A stretch of DNA of 9,252 nt from NCBI GenBank assembly GCA_022794295.1, contig JAAWEO010000069.1:1-9252 (forward strand), read 5' to 3'. Numbering within the stretch: the first letter of the stretch is position 1; each line of letters opens with the position of its first letter. Below the pieces are notes generated by a model. The model saw nothing but the letters and a program-made list of their open reading frames with translations. It was not told the DNA's origin and ran no database searches. A program made the position numbers and the translations under genes. Positions 1 through 5,471 of this stretch are shown here, one piece after another. Source of the DNA: Angelakisella sp. Lineage in GTDB: Bacteria > Bacillota > Clostridia > Oscillospirales > Ruminococcaceae.

Positions 1-22
1 ACGGGGGGACTAGTCCCCCCGT
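1..22. repeat. Perfect 22-bp palindrome
   Basis: Bases 1-22 equal their own reverse complement, with six G on the left, an ACTAGT centre and six C on the right. It lies at the window edge in G-rich intergenic DNA. There is no T-run after it, so it is not an obvious terminator, although neighbouring sequence to the left is unseen. The window also ends with the same nine bases (9244-9252) that open it. That match is short and G-rich and could be chance. Confidence 0.6.
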
Positions 23-330
23 GGGCCCCCTAACCCTCCGGGGGGATTTTGGTGCCTCCGGCGGAGCCGCTTCGCGGCAAATGGCGCCAGGCGGCTGGGT
101 TGTGCTGGCATCTTGGATTTGTGCTGCCGCTTACCGGCGTCCGGGCTTTTGCGGCCGGAGGCTCGTTGGCCGGATAAGGTGCTTTTTTCTGTGGAAAAAA
201 GCGGGGCCCTTCGGGCTAGTGGCCTGCGGGCCAGGGGGTGGAACGGCTTTGGTGTCTCTGGCGGGGCCCTTCGCTAGGGGTGTTTTGCGGCTAAGGTCTG
301 GGGCGGAAGATATATAATTTTATTTAAAAC
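23..330. other. Non-coding G-rich, hairpin-rich intergenic region
   Basis: No gene is supported in about 300 bases. The + strand is G-rich with many short inverted repeats: GCCGC-TTC-GCGGC at 66-78, a 9-bp stem at 181-202, GCCC/GGGC and GGCC/GGCC small stems around 205-235, and CCCT/AGGG near 268-282. The open frame at 21-317 has no ribosome binding site and a low-complexity product. No complete T-box leader is visible. The stretch turns abruptly AT-rich at about 309, where the aspS promoter begins. The dense small hairpins resemble the non-coding DNA at 8916-9252 in style, but I found no long shared sequence. Confidence 0.55.
181..202. repeat. Perfect 9-bp hairpin, TGTG loop
   Basis: GCTTTTTTC (181-189) pairs perfectly with GAAAAAAGC (194-202) around a TGTG loop. 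Neither strand has a T-run directly after the stem, so it is not a standard intrinsic terminator. Its function is unknown. It could be part of the 3' end of an upstream transcript not seen here. Confidence 0.6.
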
Positions 331-360
331 TTTACGACTATTTCCCTTAGGGGATATTAT
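331..360 (+). promoter_or_regulatory. Putative sigma-A promoter of aspS
   Basis: A -10 box TATTAT (355-360) lies 18 bp after a weak -35 TTTACG (331-336), in the only AT-rich patch upstream of aspS. Transcription would start near 367, giving a leader of only about 22 nt. That leaves no room for a T-box or other leader regulator from this promoter. Confidence 0.5.
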
Positions 361-388
361 AAATCCATACAAAAGGAAGTAACAGAAA

Positions 389-2173
389 ATGGCAGATGTA
401 ATGACAGGACTGAAGCGCACCAATTATTGCGGTGAGACCTCGTCGGCACTTTTGGGCCGGGAGGTCGTTGTCTGCGGGTGGGTGCAGAAGATTCGGGATA
501 AGGGGATGCTGGTGTTTATCGACCTGCGGGACCGCACCGGGATCGTTCAGCTGGCGTTTGACGACCAGACCCCGGAGGCCCTGCGCCAGAAGGCCCAGAC
601 TGCCCGGGCGGAGTTTGTCCTGATGGCAAAGGGGACGGTGCGGGCCAGGGAATCGGTGAACAAGGACCTGCCCAACGGCGATGTGGAGGTCTATGTCTCG
701 GAGCTGCGCATTTTAGGCCGGTCCCAGACCCCGCCTTTCGAGATCACCGACACCACCAATGTAAAAGAGGAGCTGCGCCTGAAGTACCGGTACCTGGACC
801 TGCGCCGGGGGGAGATGCAGCGGAGCATCATTACCCGCCACCGCATTGTCAAGGCTGCCCGGGACTACTACGACCAGAACGGCTTTTTGGAGATCGAGAC
901 CCCCTGCCTGATCAAATCCACCCCGGAGGGGGCCCGGGACTACCTGGTGCCCAGCCGGGTCCAGCCGGGGAAGTTCTTCGCCCTGCCCCAGTCCCCCCAG
1001 CAGTACAAGCAGCTGCTGATGCTCTCCGGCTTTGACCGGTACCTCCAGATCGCCCGGTGCTTCCGGGACGAGGACCTGCGGGCCGACCGCCAGCCGGAAT
1101 TTACCCAGATCGACCTGGAGATGTCCTTTGTGGACGAGGACGATGTGATGACCGTCAACGAGGGCTTCATCAAGCACGTTTTCCGGGAGGTCCTGGGGAA
1201 GGAGGTCGAGACCCCCTTCCGCCGCCTGAAGTACCAGGAGGCCATGGACCGCTTTGGCAGCGACAAGCCGGACACCCGTTTCGGCCTGGAGCTCCAGGAC
1301 ATCACCGGCCTGCTCCGGGACACCGGGTTTCAGGTATTCCGGGGGGCCATTGACGGGGGCGGCTCGGTGCGGGCCATTAACGTCAAGGGTGCCGCCGGGC
1401 GGCTCTCCCGGAAGGAGGTTGACAAGCTGGCGGATTTTGTCAAAACCTACCGTGCCAAGGGCCTGGCCTTTACTCGCCTGACTGCCGAGGGGGAAAGCTC
1501 CTCCTACGAAAAATTCCTTACCCCGGAGGAGGTCCGGGCCATCCGGGAGCGCCTGGGGGCGGAGACCGGGGACGTGGTGCTTATTGTGGCGGATGCGAAG
1601 GACCGGGTGGTCTATGACAGTCTGGGGGCCCTGCGGGTCCATCTGGCAAAGCTGCTGAACCTGGTCCCGGAGGGGAGCTTCGATTTCCTGTGGGTCACCG
1701 AATTCCCCCTCTTTGAGTATGACGAGGAGGAAGGCCGGTACGCCGCCATGCACCATCCCTTCACCAGCCCCATGCTGGAGGACCTGGAGATGATGGAGAA
1801 GGATCCGGCCCACTGCCGAGCCCGAGCCTACGATATGATCATCAACGGCTGCGAGGTGGGGGGCGGCTCCATCCGCATCACCGACCCGGAGGTCCAGGAG
1901 CGGATGTTCCAGGCCCTGGGCTTTACCCCGGAGCGGGCAAGGGCCCAATTCGGCTTTTTGATCGATGCCTTTGGCTACGGGGCGCCTCCCCACGGCGGAA
2001 TGGCCTACGGCCTGGACCGCCTGGTGATGCTGATGCTGGACCGGGATTCCATCCGGGATGTAATCGCCTTCCCCAAGGTGCAGAACGCCAGCGAGCTGAT
2101 GACCGGCTGCCCCGACACCGTGGAGGACAAGAGCCTTCAGGAGCTGTCTATCCGGGTGGTAGAAGAATCCTAA
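389..2173 (+). CDS. aspS: Aspartyl-tRNA synthetase, bacterial type
   Basis: This cytoplasmic class II aminoacyl-tRNA synthetase charges tRNA-Asp with aspartate using ATP. The 594-aa product is close to the E. coli enzyme (590 aa) and aligns by eye along its whole length. It has an N-terminal OB-fold anticodon-binding domain (about residues 24-115), then the class II core, including the ARDYLVPSR and FALPQSPQQ segments. Motif 2 is FRDED (225-229), followed by LRADRQPEFTQID. The bacteria-specific GAD insertion covers about 300-420. Motif 3, GGMAYGLDR, ends at R544. The ATG at 389 follows AAGGAAG (373-379) by 9 nt; a second in-frame ATG four codons later lacks this spacing. The gene has its own promoter and a strong terminator, so it appears monocistronic. 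Position 38 is Lys, where P. aeruginosa has the specificity residue His31 and E. coli has Leu. Whether the enzyme is discriminating or also charges tRNA-Asn cannot be decided here. Confidence 0.98.
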   Translation: MADVMTGLKRTNYCGETSSALLGREVVVCGWVQKIRDKGMLVFIDLRDRTGIVQLAFDDQTPEALRQKAQTARAEFVLMAKGTVRARESVNKDLPNGDVEVYVSELRILGRSQTPPFEITDTTNVKEELRLKYRYLDLRRGEMQRSIITRHRIVKAARDYYDQNGFLEIETPCLIKSTPEGARDYLVPSRVQPGKFFALPQSPQQYKQLLMLSGFDRYLQIARCFRDEDLRADRQPEFTQIDLEMSFVDEDDVMTVNEGFIKHVFREVLGKEVETPFRRLKYQEAMDRFGSDKPDTRFGLELQDITGLLRDTGFQVFRGAIDGGGSVRAINVKGAAGRLSRKEVDKLADFVKTYRAKGLAFTRLTAEGESSSYEKFLTPEEVRAIRERLGAETGDVVLIVADAKDRVVYDSLGALRVHLAKLLNLVPEGSFDFLWVTEFPLFEYDEEEGRYAAMHHPFTSPMLEDLEMMEKDPAHCRARAYDMIINGCEVGGGSIRITDPEVQERMFQALGFTPERARAQFGFLIDAFGYGAPPHGGMAYGLDRLVMLMLDRDSIRDVIAFPKVQNASELMTGCPDTVEDKSLQELSIRVVEES

Positions 2174-2198
2174 TTACCCGGCCCAGGCCGGGAAGCTC

Positions 2199-2240
2199 AA
2201 AAAAGCAGGGCCGGTCCTTTTGCGGGTGGCCCTGCTTTTT
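2199..2240 (+). terminator. Intrinsic terminator after aspS
   Basis: A perfect 13-bp stem pairs AAAAAGCAGGGCC (2200-2212) with GGCCCTGCTTTTT (2228-2240) around a 15-nt loop. The A-tract/T-tract symmetry means it could work on either strand. A smaller GC hairpin (2177-2192) lies just before it. The terminator sits 26 nt after the aspS stop and separates aspS from the next operon. Confidence 0.9.
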
Positions 2241-2268
2241 CGCCGCTGTACAGGGCCGGCGTGCCCCC

Positions 2269-2297
2269 TTGTCAAATCCGGGGGGATGGAGTAAAAT
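2269..2297 (+). promoter_or_regulatory. Sigma-A promoter of the CapA-transporter operon
   Basis: TTGTCA (2269-2274), a 17-bp spacer and TAAAAT (2292-2297) form a near-consensus promoter directly after the aspS terminator. The predicted start near 2304 gives a 5' leader of about 16 nt that begins at the ribosome binding site. The promoter overlaps the upstream in-frame TTG (2269) and ATG (2296) codons, which argues against both as translation starts. Confidence 0.75.
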
Positions 2298-2319
2298 GGT
2301 GCGGAAAGGATGTATGGGA

Positions 2320-3495
2320 ATGAAACGTTGCACAAAGCTGTTCGCATTTCTTTTGGCCTTCTCCCTTTTGCTTTCCGCCTGCGCCAACAGCACAGAGGAT
2401 TCCTCCCTGCCCCCGGCGCCCTCCCCGGTCTCATCCCCTTCGGAACCCGCCCCAGAGCCTGCTCCAGAGCCGGACCGGGCAGTGCTGGTGGCGGTGGGGG
2501 ATAACCTGATCCACGATGTGATCTACCGCCAGGCCCAGGACCGGGCGGAAGAAGGGGGCTTTGATTTTTCCCCGGCCTACCGGCAGATCGCTCCCATTGT
2601 GGGGGCGGCGGATTTTGCCTTTATCAACCAGGAGACCCTTCTGGCAGGGGACGAGCTGCCTCTTTCCAGCTACCCCTGCTTCTGTTCCCCCACCCAGCTG
2701 GGGGATCACCTGATCTCCCTGGGCTTTAACCTTTTTTCCACCGCCAACAACCACTCCCTGGACCAGGGGGTCCGGGGGATCCATGCCTCGGGGGAATATT
2801 GGAGCCGCCAGCAAGGGGTGGCAGCCGCCGGCTGCTACCGGAACGAAGGGGAGCGGAACGCCATCCCCTGCCTGACCCGAAACGGCATCACAGTGGCCCT
2901 GATTGCCGCCACAGAGCACACCAACGGCATCCCCCGTCCCCAGGGGGAGGAGGGGGTGCCCTACATCGACATGGAGGAAGGGGACTGGGAGCTTCTCACC
3001 GGGAAGATCGCCCGGGCCCGGGAGCTGGCCGACTTTGTCATCGTCAGTCTTCACTGGGGGATCGAGGGCAGCGCCCTGGCTACCGACAGCCAGCGGGAGA
3101 TGGCCAGGACTTTGGCGGAGCTGGGAGCCGATCTGATCATCGGCAACCACTCCCATGTGCTCCAGGGGGGCGAATTTCTGGAGACCAGCCGGGGGCAGTG
3201 CTATGCTGCCTACTCCCTGGGGAACTTCATCTCCGCCCAGCGGGGGGCCAGCAACATGGCGGGGGGCATCCTCCGGATGGAGCTGGTGCGGGAAGCCGGG
3301 GAGCGCCCCCAAATAGAAGGCCTGGAGTTTCTGCCCACCGTTACCCATTACGGCCCCGGGTACCAGGAGATCACCATTTACCCCCTGGATCAGTACACCC
3401 CGGAGCTGGCCCAAAGCCACGGGGTGCGGCAGTACTTCCCCGGCTTCGGCCTGGATTTTCTGACAGACCAGCTGGCCCAGCTAAGCTGGCAGTAA
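2320..3495 (+). CDS. CapA-family lipoprotein metallophosphatase
   Basis: This is a PGA_cap/CapA-type protein, a calcineurin-like metallophosphoesterase fold related to the CapA/PgsA subunit of poly-gamma-glutamate synthesis. The chosen ATG follows AAAGGA (2305-2310) by 9 nt and gives 391 aa. The N-terminus is a lipoprotein signal: MKR, a hydrophobic stretch, then LSAC with Cys21 as the lipidation site, predicting an anchor on the outer membrane face. A Pro/Glu/Ser-rich linker (about 22-52) follows. Visible metal-site motifs are VGDN (D61, N62), NQE (103-105), NNH (143-145), HWG (H245) and GNHSH (H277, H279), then YSLGNF. No capB, capC or pgs synthetase genes are nearby, so poly-gamma-glutamate synthesis should not be assumed. 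Stand-alone CapA-like proteins are common in Clostridia and their substrates are mostly unknown. It is the first gene of a probable operon with the downstream transporter. Confidence 0.9.
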   Translation: MKRCTKLFAFLLAFSLLLSACANSTEDSSLPPAPSPVSSPSEPAPEPAPEPDRAVLVAVGDNLIHDVIYRQAQDRAEEGGFDFSPAYRQIAPIVGAADFAFINQETLLAGDELPLSSYPCFCSPTQLGDHLISLGFNLFSTANNHSLDQGVRGIHASGEYWSRQQGVAAAGCYRNEGERNAIPCLTRNGITVALIAATEHTNGIPRPQGEEGVPYIDMEEGDWELLTGKIARARELADFVIVSLHWGIEGSALATDSQREMARTLAELGADLIIGNHSHVLQGGEFLETSRGQCYAAYSLGNFISAQRGASNMAGGILRMELVREAGERPQIEGLEFLPTVTHYGPGYQEITIYPLDQYTPELAQSHGVRQYFPGFGLDFLTDQLAQLSWQ

Positions 3496-3508
3496 GGAGG
3501 CCGCCGTT

Positions 3509-4396
3509 ATGACCATACAAAACCAAAAGACCAAGGGGGTCCTCTGCATTGTCACCTCCGCCTTTTTCTTTGCGGTGATGAATGTTTTCATCCGCCTGGC
3601 GGGGGACCTGCCCTCGATCCAAAAGAGCTTTTTCCGGAACCTGGTGGCGGTTTGCTTTGCCGCCGCCATCCTTCTGCGGGAGGGCAAAAGGGAGCCCCTG
3701 GACCGGGAGAAGCTGTTTTGGCTGGTGCTGCGCTCTGCCTTCGGCACAGCCGGCATCCTTTGCAATTACTACGCAGTGGATCACCTGGTTATGGCGGACG
3801 CCGCCATGCTGGGAAAGATCTCCCCCTTTGCCGCCATTCTTTTCAGTTGGCTGCTGCTCAAGGAACGGATCACCCCGCTACAGGGTCTGGCGGTAGGTGC
3901 GGCCTTCTGCGGCTGTCTGCTGATCGTAAAGCCTACCGGCATGGGGATGGAGGCCTTTCCTGCCGTTATTGGCTTTCTGGGGGGCGTTGCCGCCGGGGCG
4001 GCCTACACCATCGTCCGGATACTGGGGCTGAAAGGGGTGCGGGGGCCCTTTATCATCTTTTTCTTTTCCGCCTTTTCCTGTCTTGCCACCCTCCCGGCCA
4101 TTTTGCTGGACTACCACCCCATGACCCTGGTCCAGGTGGGGACCCTGCTTTTGGCGGGAACCTCTGCGGCCTTTGCCCAGTTTGCCGTCACCGCCGCCTA
4201 CCGGTATGCACCGGCCAAGGAGCTTTCGGTATACGACTATTCCCAGGTGATTTTTGCCGCACTTCTGGGCTTTCTTCTGTTCCGGCAGGTGCCCGATGCC
4301 CTTAGCTGGGCAGGGTACCTGGTGATCTTCGCCACAGCAGTGGGGATGTTTTTTGTCAACAACCGCACCGGGAAAAAGGGGGATGCTGCCTTCTGA
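3509..4396 (+). CDS. DMT-superfamily (EamA) transporter
   Basis: This is a 295-aa integral membrane protein with about ten hydrophobic segments, in two EamA repeats (about residues 8-140 and 148-287). The first repeat ends with the typical pattern SPFAAILFSWLLLKERIT. The second has a matching segment, SQVIFAALLGFLLFRQVPD. Family members are secondary carriers for metabolites such as amino acids, nucleosides or sugar derivatives, and the substrate cannot be read from the sequence. The ATG is 13 nt after the stop of the CapA-like gene with AAGGAGG (3494-3500) in the gap, so the two are very probably co-transcribed. Whether their functions are linked is unknown. The product ends in a basic cytoplasmic tail (NNRTGKKG). 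Confidence 0.9.
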   Translation: MTIQNQKTKGVLCIVTSAFFFAVMNVFIRLAGDLPSIQKSFFRNLVAVCFAAAILLREGKREPLDREKLFWLVLRSAFGTAGILCNYYAVDHLVMADAAMLGKISPFAAILFSWLLLKERITPLQGLAVGAAFCGCLLIVKPTGMGMEAFPAVIGFLGGVAAGAAYTIVRILGLKGVRGPFIIFFFSAFSCLATLPAILLDYHPMTLVQVGTLLLAGTSAAFAQFAVTAAYRYAPAKELSVYDYSQVIFAALLGFLLFRQVPDALSWAGYLVIFATAVGMFFVNNRTGKKGDAAF

Positions 4397-4407
4397 GCTT
4401 GGCGGCG

Positions 4408-4460
4408 TTGGGGGTGGGGATTTTTCTGCTTTGAACGCTGTGAAAAAGCTCCATCCCCAA
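4408..4460 (+). terminator. Long hairpin after the transporter gene, no T-tail
   Basis: TTGGGGGTGGGG (4408-4419) pairs with CTCCATCCCCAA (4449-4460), 12 bp with two G-U pairs. After one A/G mismatch, TTTTTC (4421-4426) pairs with GAAAAA (4442-4447), leaving a 15-nt loop. It starts 12 nt after the stop codon. It is followed by GGGGGACC rather than a T-run, so it may protect the mRNA 3' end instead of terminating transcription alone. Confidence 0.6.
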
Positions 4461-4492
4461 GGGGGACCGGAGCCTGCGGCATTAAATTACTG

Positions 4493-4521
4493 CCAGCCGG
4501 GAAGGGCTCGGTTCTGGTTTT
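4493..4521 (+). terminator. Possible weak intrinsic terminator
   Basis: CCAG (4493-4496) pairs with CTGG (4514-4517) and CCG (4497-4499) with CGG (4509-4511), with a TT bulge and a 9-nt loop, followed by TTTT (4518-4521). It may be the actual stop of the CapA-transporter transcript, after the longer hairpin that lacks a T-tail. The stem is short. Confidence 0.35.
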
Positions 4522-4564
4522 CGCTCAATATCTGATTTTTGTTCATTCCCCCACCCAAAACCCG

Positions 4565-4593
4565 TTGACAAAACCGCCGCGGTCTGCTAAAAT
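4565..4593 (+). promoter_or_regulatory. Strong sigma-A promoter of the tRNA cluster
   Basis: A perfect -35 TTGACA (4565-4570) is followed by a 17-bp spacer and TAAAAT (4588-4593), with an extended -10 TG at 4585-4586. The predicted start near 4600 lies about 33 nt before the first tRNA. It is the strongest promoter in the window, as expected for stable RNA genes. Confidence 0.9.
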
Positions 4594-4632
4594 AGTACAG
4601 TCGCTTGGAGTTGCACGATTCCGGCAGGCCGT

Positions 4633-4706
<74 letters not shown>

Positions 4707-4716
4707 TTCCGGGCAT

Positions 4717-4793
4717 GCGCTAGTAGCTCAGCTGGATAGAGCAACTGCCTTCTAAGCAGTAGGCCGGGGGTTCGAGTCCCTCCTAGCGCACCA
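4717..4793 (+). tRNA. tRNA-Arg (anticodon TCT)
   Basis: The acceptor GCGCTAG (4717-4723) pairs with CTAGCGC (4783-4789). The discriminator is A4790 and CCA is encoded at 4791-4793. The anticodon stem ACTGC/GCAGT encloses CTTCTAA with anticodon TCT at 4751-4753, reading AGA arginine codons. It lies 10 nt after tRNA-Gly and shares its promoter. Confidence 0.97.
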
Positions 4794-4800
4794 AAAACAT

Positions 4801-4878
4801 GGTGGGTATAGCGCAGTTGGTTAGCGCGCCAGATTGTGGCTCTGGAGGCCGAGAGTTCGAATCTCTCTATCCACCCCA
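4801..4878 (+). tRNA. tRNA-His (anticodon GTG)
   Basis: Acceptor GTGGGTA (4802-4808) pairs with TATCCAC (4868-4874), with one G-T pair. The His-specific extra G-1 (4801) is encoded and faces C73 (4875), followed by CCA at 4876-4878. The anticodon stem CCAGA/TCTGG encloses TTGTGGC with anticodon GTG at 4836-4838. It lies 7 nt after tRNA-Arg. Confidence 0.97.
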
Positions 4879-4882
4879 AAAG

Positions 4883-4942
4883 AAAAAGGGACAGGACACA
4901 GGTGAAAGAGCGGGCTCTTTTGGCCTGGTCCTGTTTCTTTTT
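4883..4942 (+). terminator. Long terminator hairpin between tRNA-His and tRNA-Gln
   Basis: The left arm (4883-4902) pairs with the right arm (4924-4942) over about 19 bp. The pairing includes ACAGGAC/GTCCTGT, CAGG/CCTG, an A/T-rich base and two G-U pairs, with one bulged A. An inner stem AAAGAGC/GCTCTTT (4905-4911 with 4914-4920) caps it. The right arm ends in TTTCTTTTT, so it resembles a strong intrinsic terminator. It sits only 7 nt before tRNA-Gln, so that gene needs read-through or an unrecognised promoter. Confidence 0.8.
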
Positions 4943-4949
4943 ATGTTAC

Positions 4950-5025
4950 TGGGCCGTAGCCAAGTGGTAAGGCACGGGTCTTTGACTCCCGCATCCCGCA
5001 GGTCCGAATCCTGCCGGCCCAACCA
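4950..5025 (+). tRNA. tRNA-Gln (anticodon TTG)
   Basis: Acceptor TGGGCCG (4950-4956) pairs with CGGCCCA (5015-5021). The discriminator is A5022 and CCA is encoded at 5023-5025. The anticodon stem CGGGT/TCCCG encloses CTTTGAC with anticodon TTG at 4982-4984, reading CAA codons. The last stem pair (31-39) is a T-T mismatch, where my remembered B. subtilis tRNA-Gln has A-T. No promoter is visible between it and the terminator-like hairpin just upstream. Confidence 0.95.
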
Positions 5026-5056
5026 GCGGGGTGGCCCCCGCGGGCACACCCTACCC

Positions 5057-5083
5057 GGGCCGGACGAAAGTCCGGCCCTTTAC
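5057..5083 (+). terminator. GAAA-tetraloop terminator after tRNA-Gln
   Basis: GGGCCGGAC (5057-5065) pairs perfectly with GTCCGGCCC (5070-5078) around a GAAA tetraloop, followed by the moderately T-rich TTTACCTTT. A second GC hairpin, GCGGGG/CCCCGC, lies right after the tRNA at 5026-5041. Together they end the tRNA transcript. Confidence 0.8.
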
Positions 5084-5434
5084 CTTTGTACGAAACCTTA
5101 ATGGGCGCCTGGAGACCTGGGCATCCAAAGCGTTTTACATCAAAACGGCGTGGCCGCCGAGGCCCACCCCGCCAGTCCCCCTCGAAAGAGGAGGGCTTTG
5201 CTTTTGTACAGAATCCTAGTGATTAAGACAAATAGCCCAAAGACTATAAACGCCATGGGGATAAACCTGCATGGCATCATATATGTGCGGAGCTCCCAGC
5301 GGGCAAAACAACCAGCCAACCGAAGGAAAGAACAATGCCATCAGGGTCTCTAATGTCTCGCGGCCAGAGGCTTGCCGGTTGGCATTTGTCAAAGGGTTTT
5401 CCCTGGCCCCCTATCCAACCGCCCCGAAATACGC
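5084..5434 (+). other. Intergenic leader region before recD2
   Basis: No gene is supported in about 350 bases. The region holds several inverted repeats: CGTTTT/AAAACG (5131-5136 with 5142-5147), a weak CCCTC-GAAA-GAG hairpin followed by a T-rich stretch (5177-5206), GCCATG/CATGGC (5252-5257 with 5270-5275), and GCCAACCG/CGGTTGGC (5315-5322 with 5376-5383). A possible promoter at 5223-5250 could transcribe the second half as a leader. The frame of recD2 happens to stay open through 5271-5471, but it has no ribosome binding site at its ATG and its product is unlike the family. Confidence 0.5.
5223..5250 (+). promoter_or_regulatory. Possible promoter in the recD2 leader
   Basis: TTAAGA (5223-5228), a 16-bp spacer and TATAAA (5245-5250) lie in an AT-rich patch. 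A transcript starting near 5257 would begin in the GCCATG/CATGGC hairpin and carry the 8-bp inverted repeat before recD2. The -35 match is only four of six. Confidence 0.35.
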
Positions 5435-5440
5435 TATAAT
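5435..5440 (+). promoter_or_regulatory. -10 box close to recD2
   Basis: A perfect TATAAT lies 32 nt before the recD2 start codon. The 17-bp-spaced -35 position (5412-5417) reads TATCCA, a poor match, so an activator or alternative sigma factor may be needed. A start near 5447 would give a leader of about 25 nt with the ribosome binding site inside it. Confidence 0.5.
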
Positions 5441-5456
5441 AAGACCCAGCAGCAAT

Positions 5457-5464
5457 AAGGGAGG
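5457..5464 (+). promoter_or_regulatory. Ribosome binding site that fixes the recD2 start
   Basis: AAGGGAGG is followed by 7 nt and then GTG at 5472. It is the only good Shine-Dalgarno sequence in the open frame before the conserved N-terminus, so it selects the GTG over the ATG at 5271. Confidence 0.85.
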
Positions 5465-5471
5465 CGGGTCT

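Noticed and set aside
228..250. T-box-like GGGTGGAAC before aspS
   Set aside because: Only part of the antiterminator consensus matches. No specifier stem or terminator follows, and the aspS promoter lies downstream of it.
21..317. 98-aa open frame on the + strand upstream of aspS
   Set aside because: No ribosome binding site, low-complexity Gly/Ala/Arg-rich product, and it overlaps palindromes and hairpins in non-coding DNA.
713..1993. 426-aa open frame on the minus strand
   Set aside because: Shadow of aspS in GC-rich sequence. It has no family similarity, while the + frame encodes complete AspRS.
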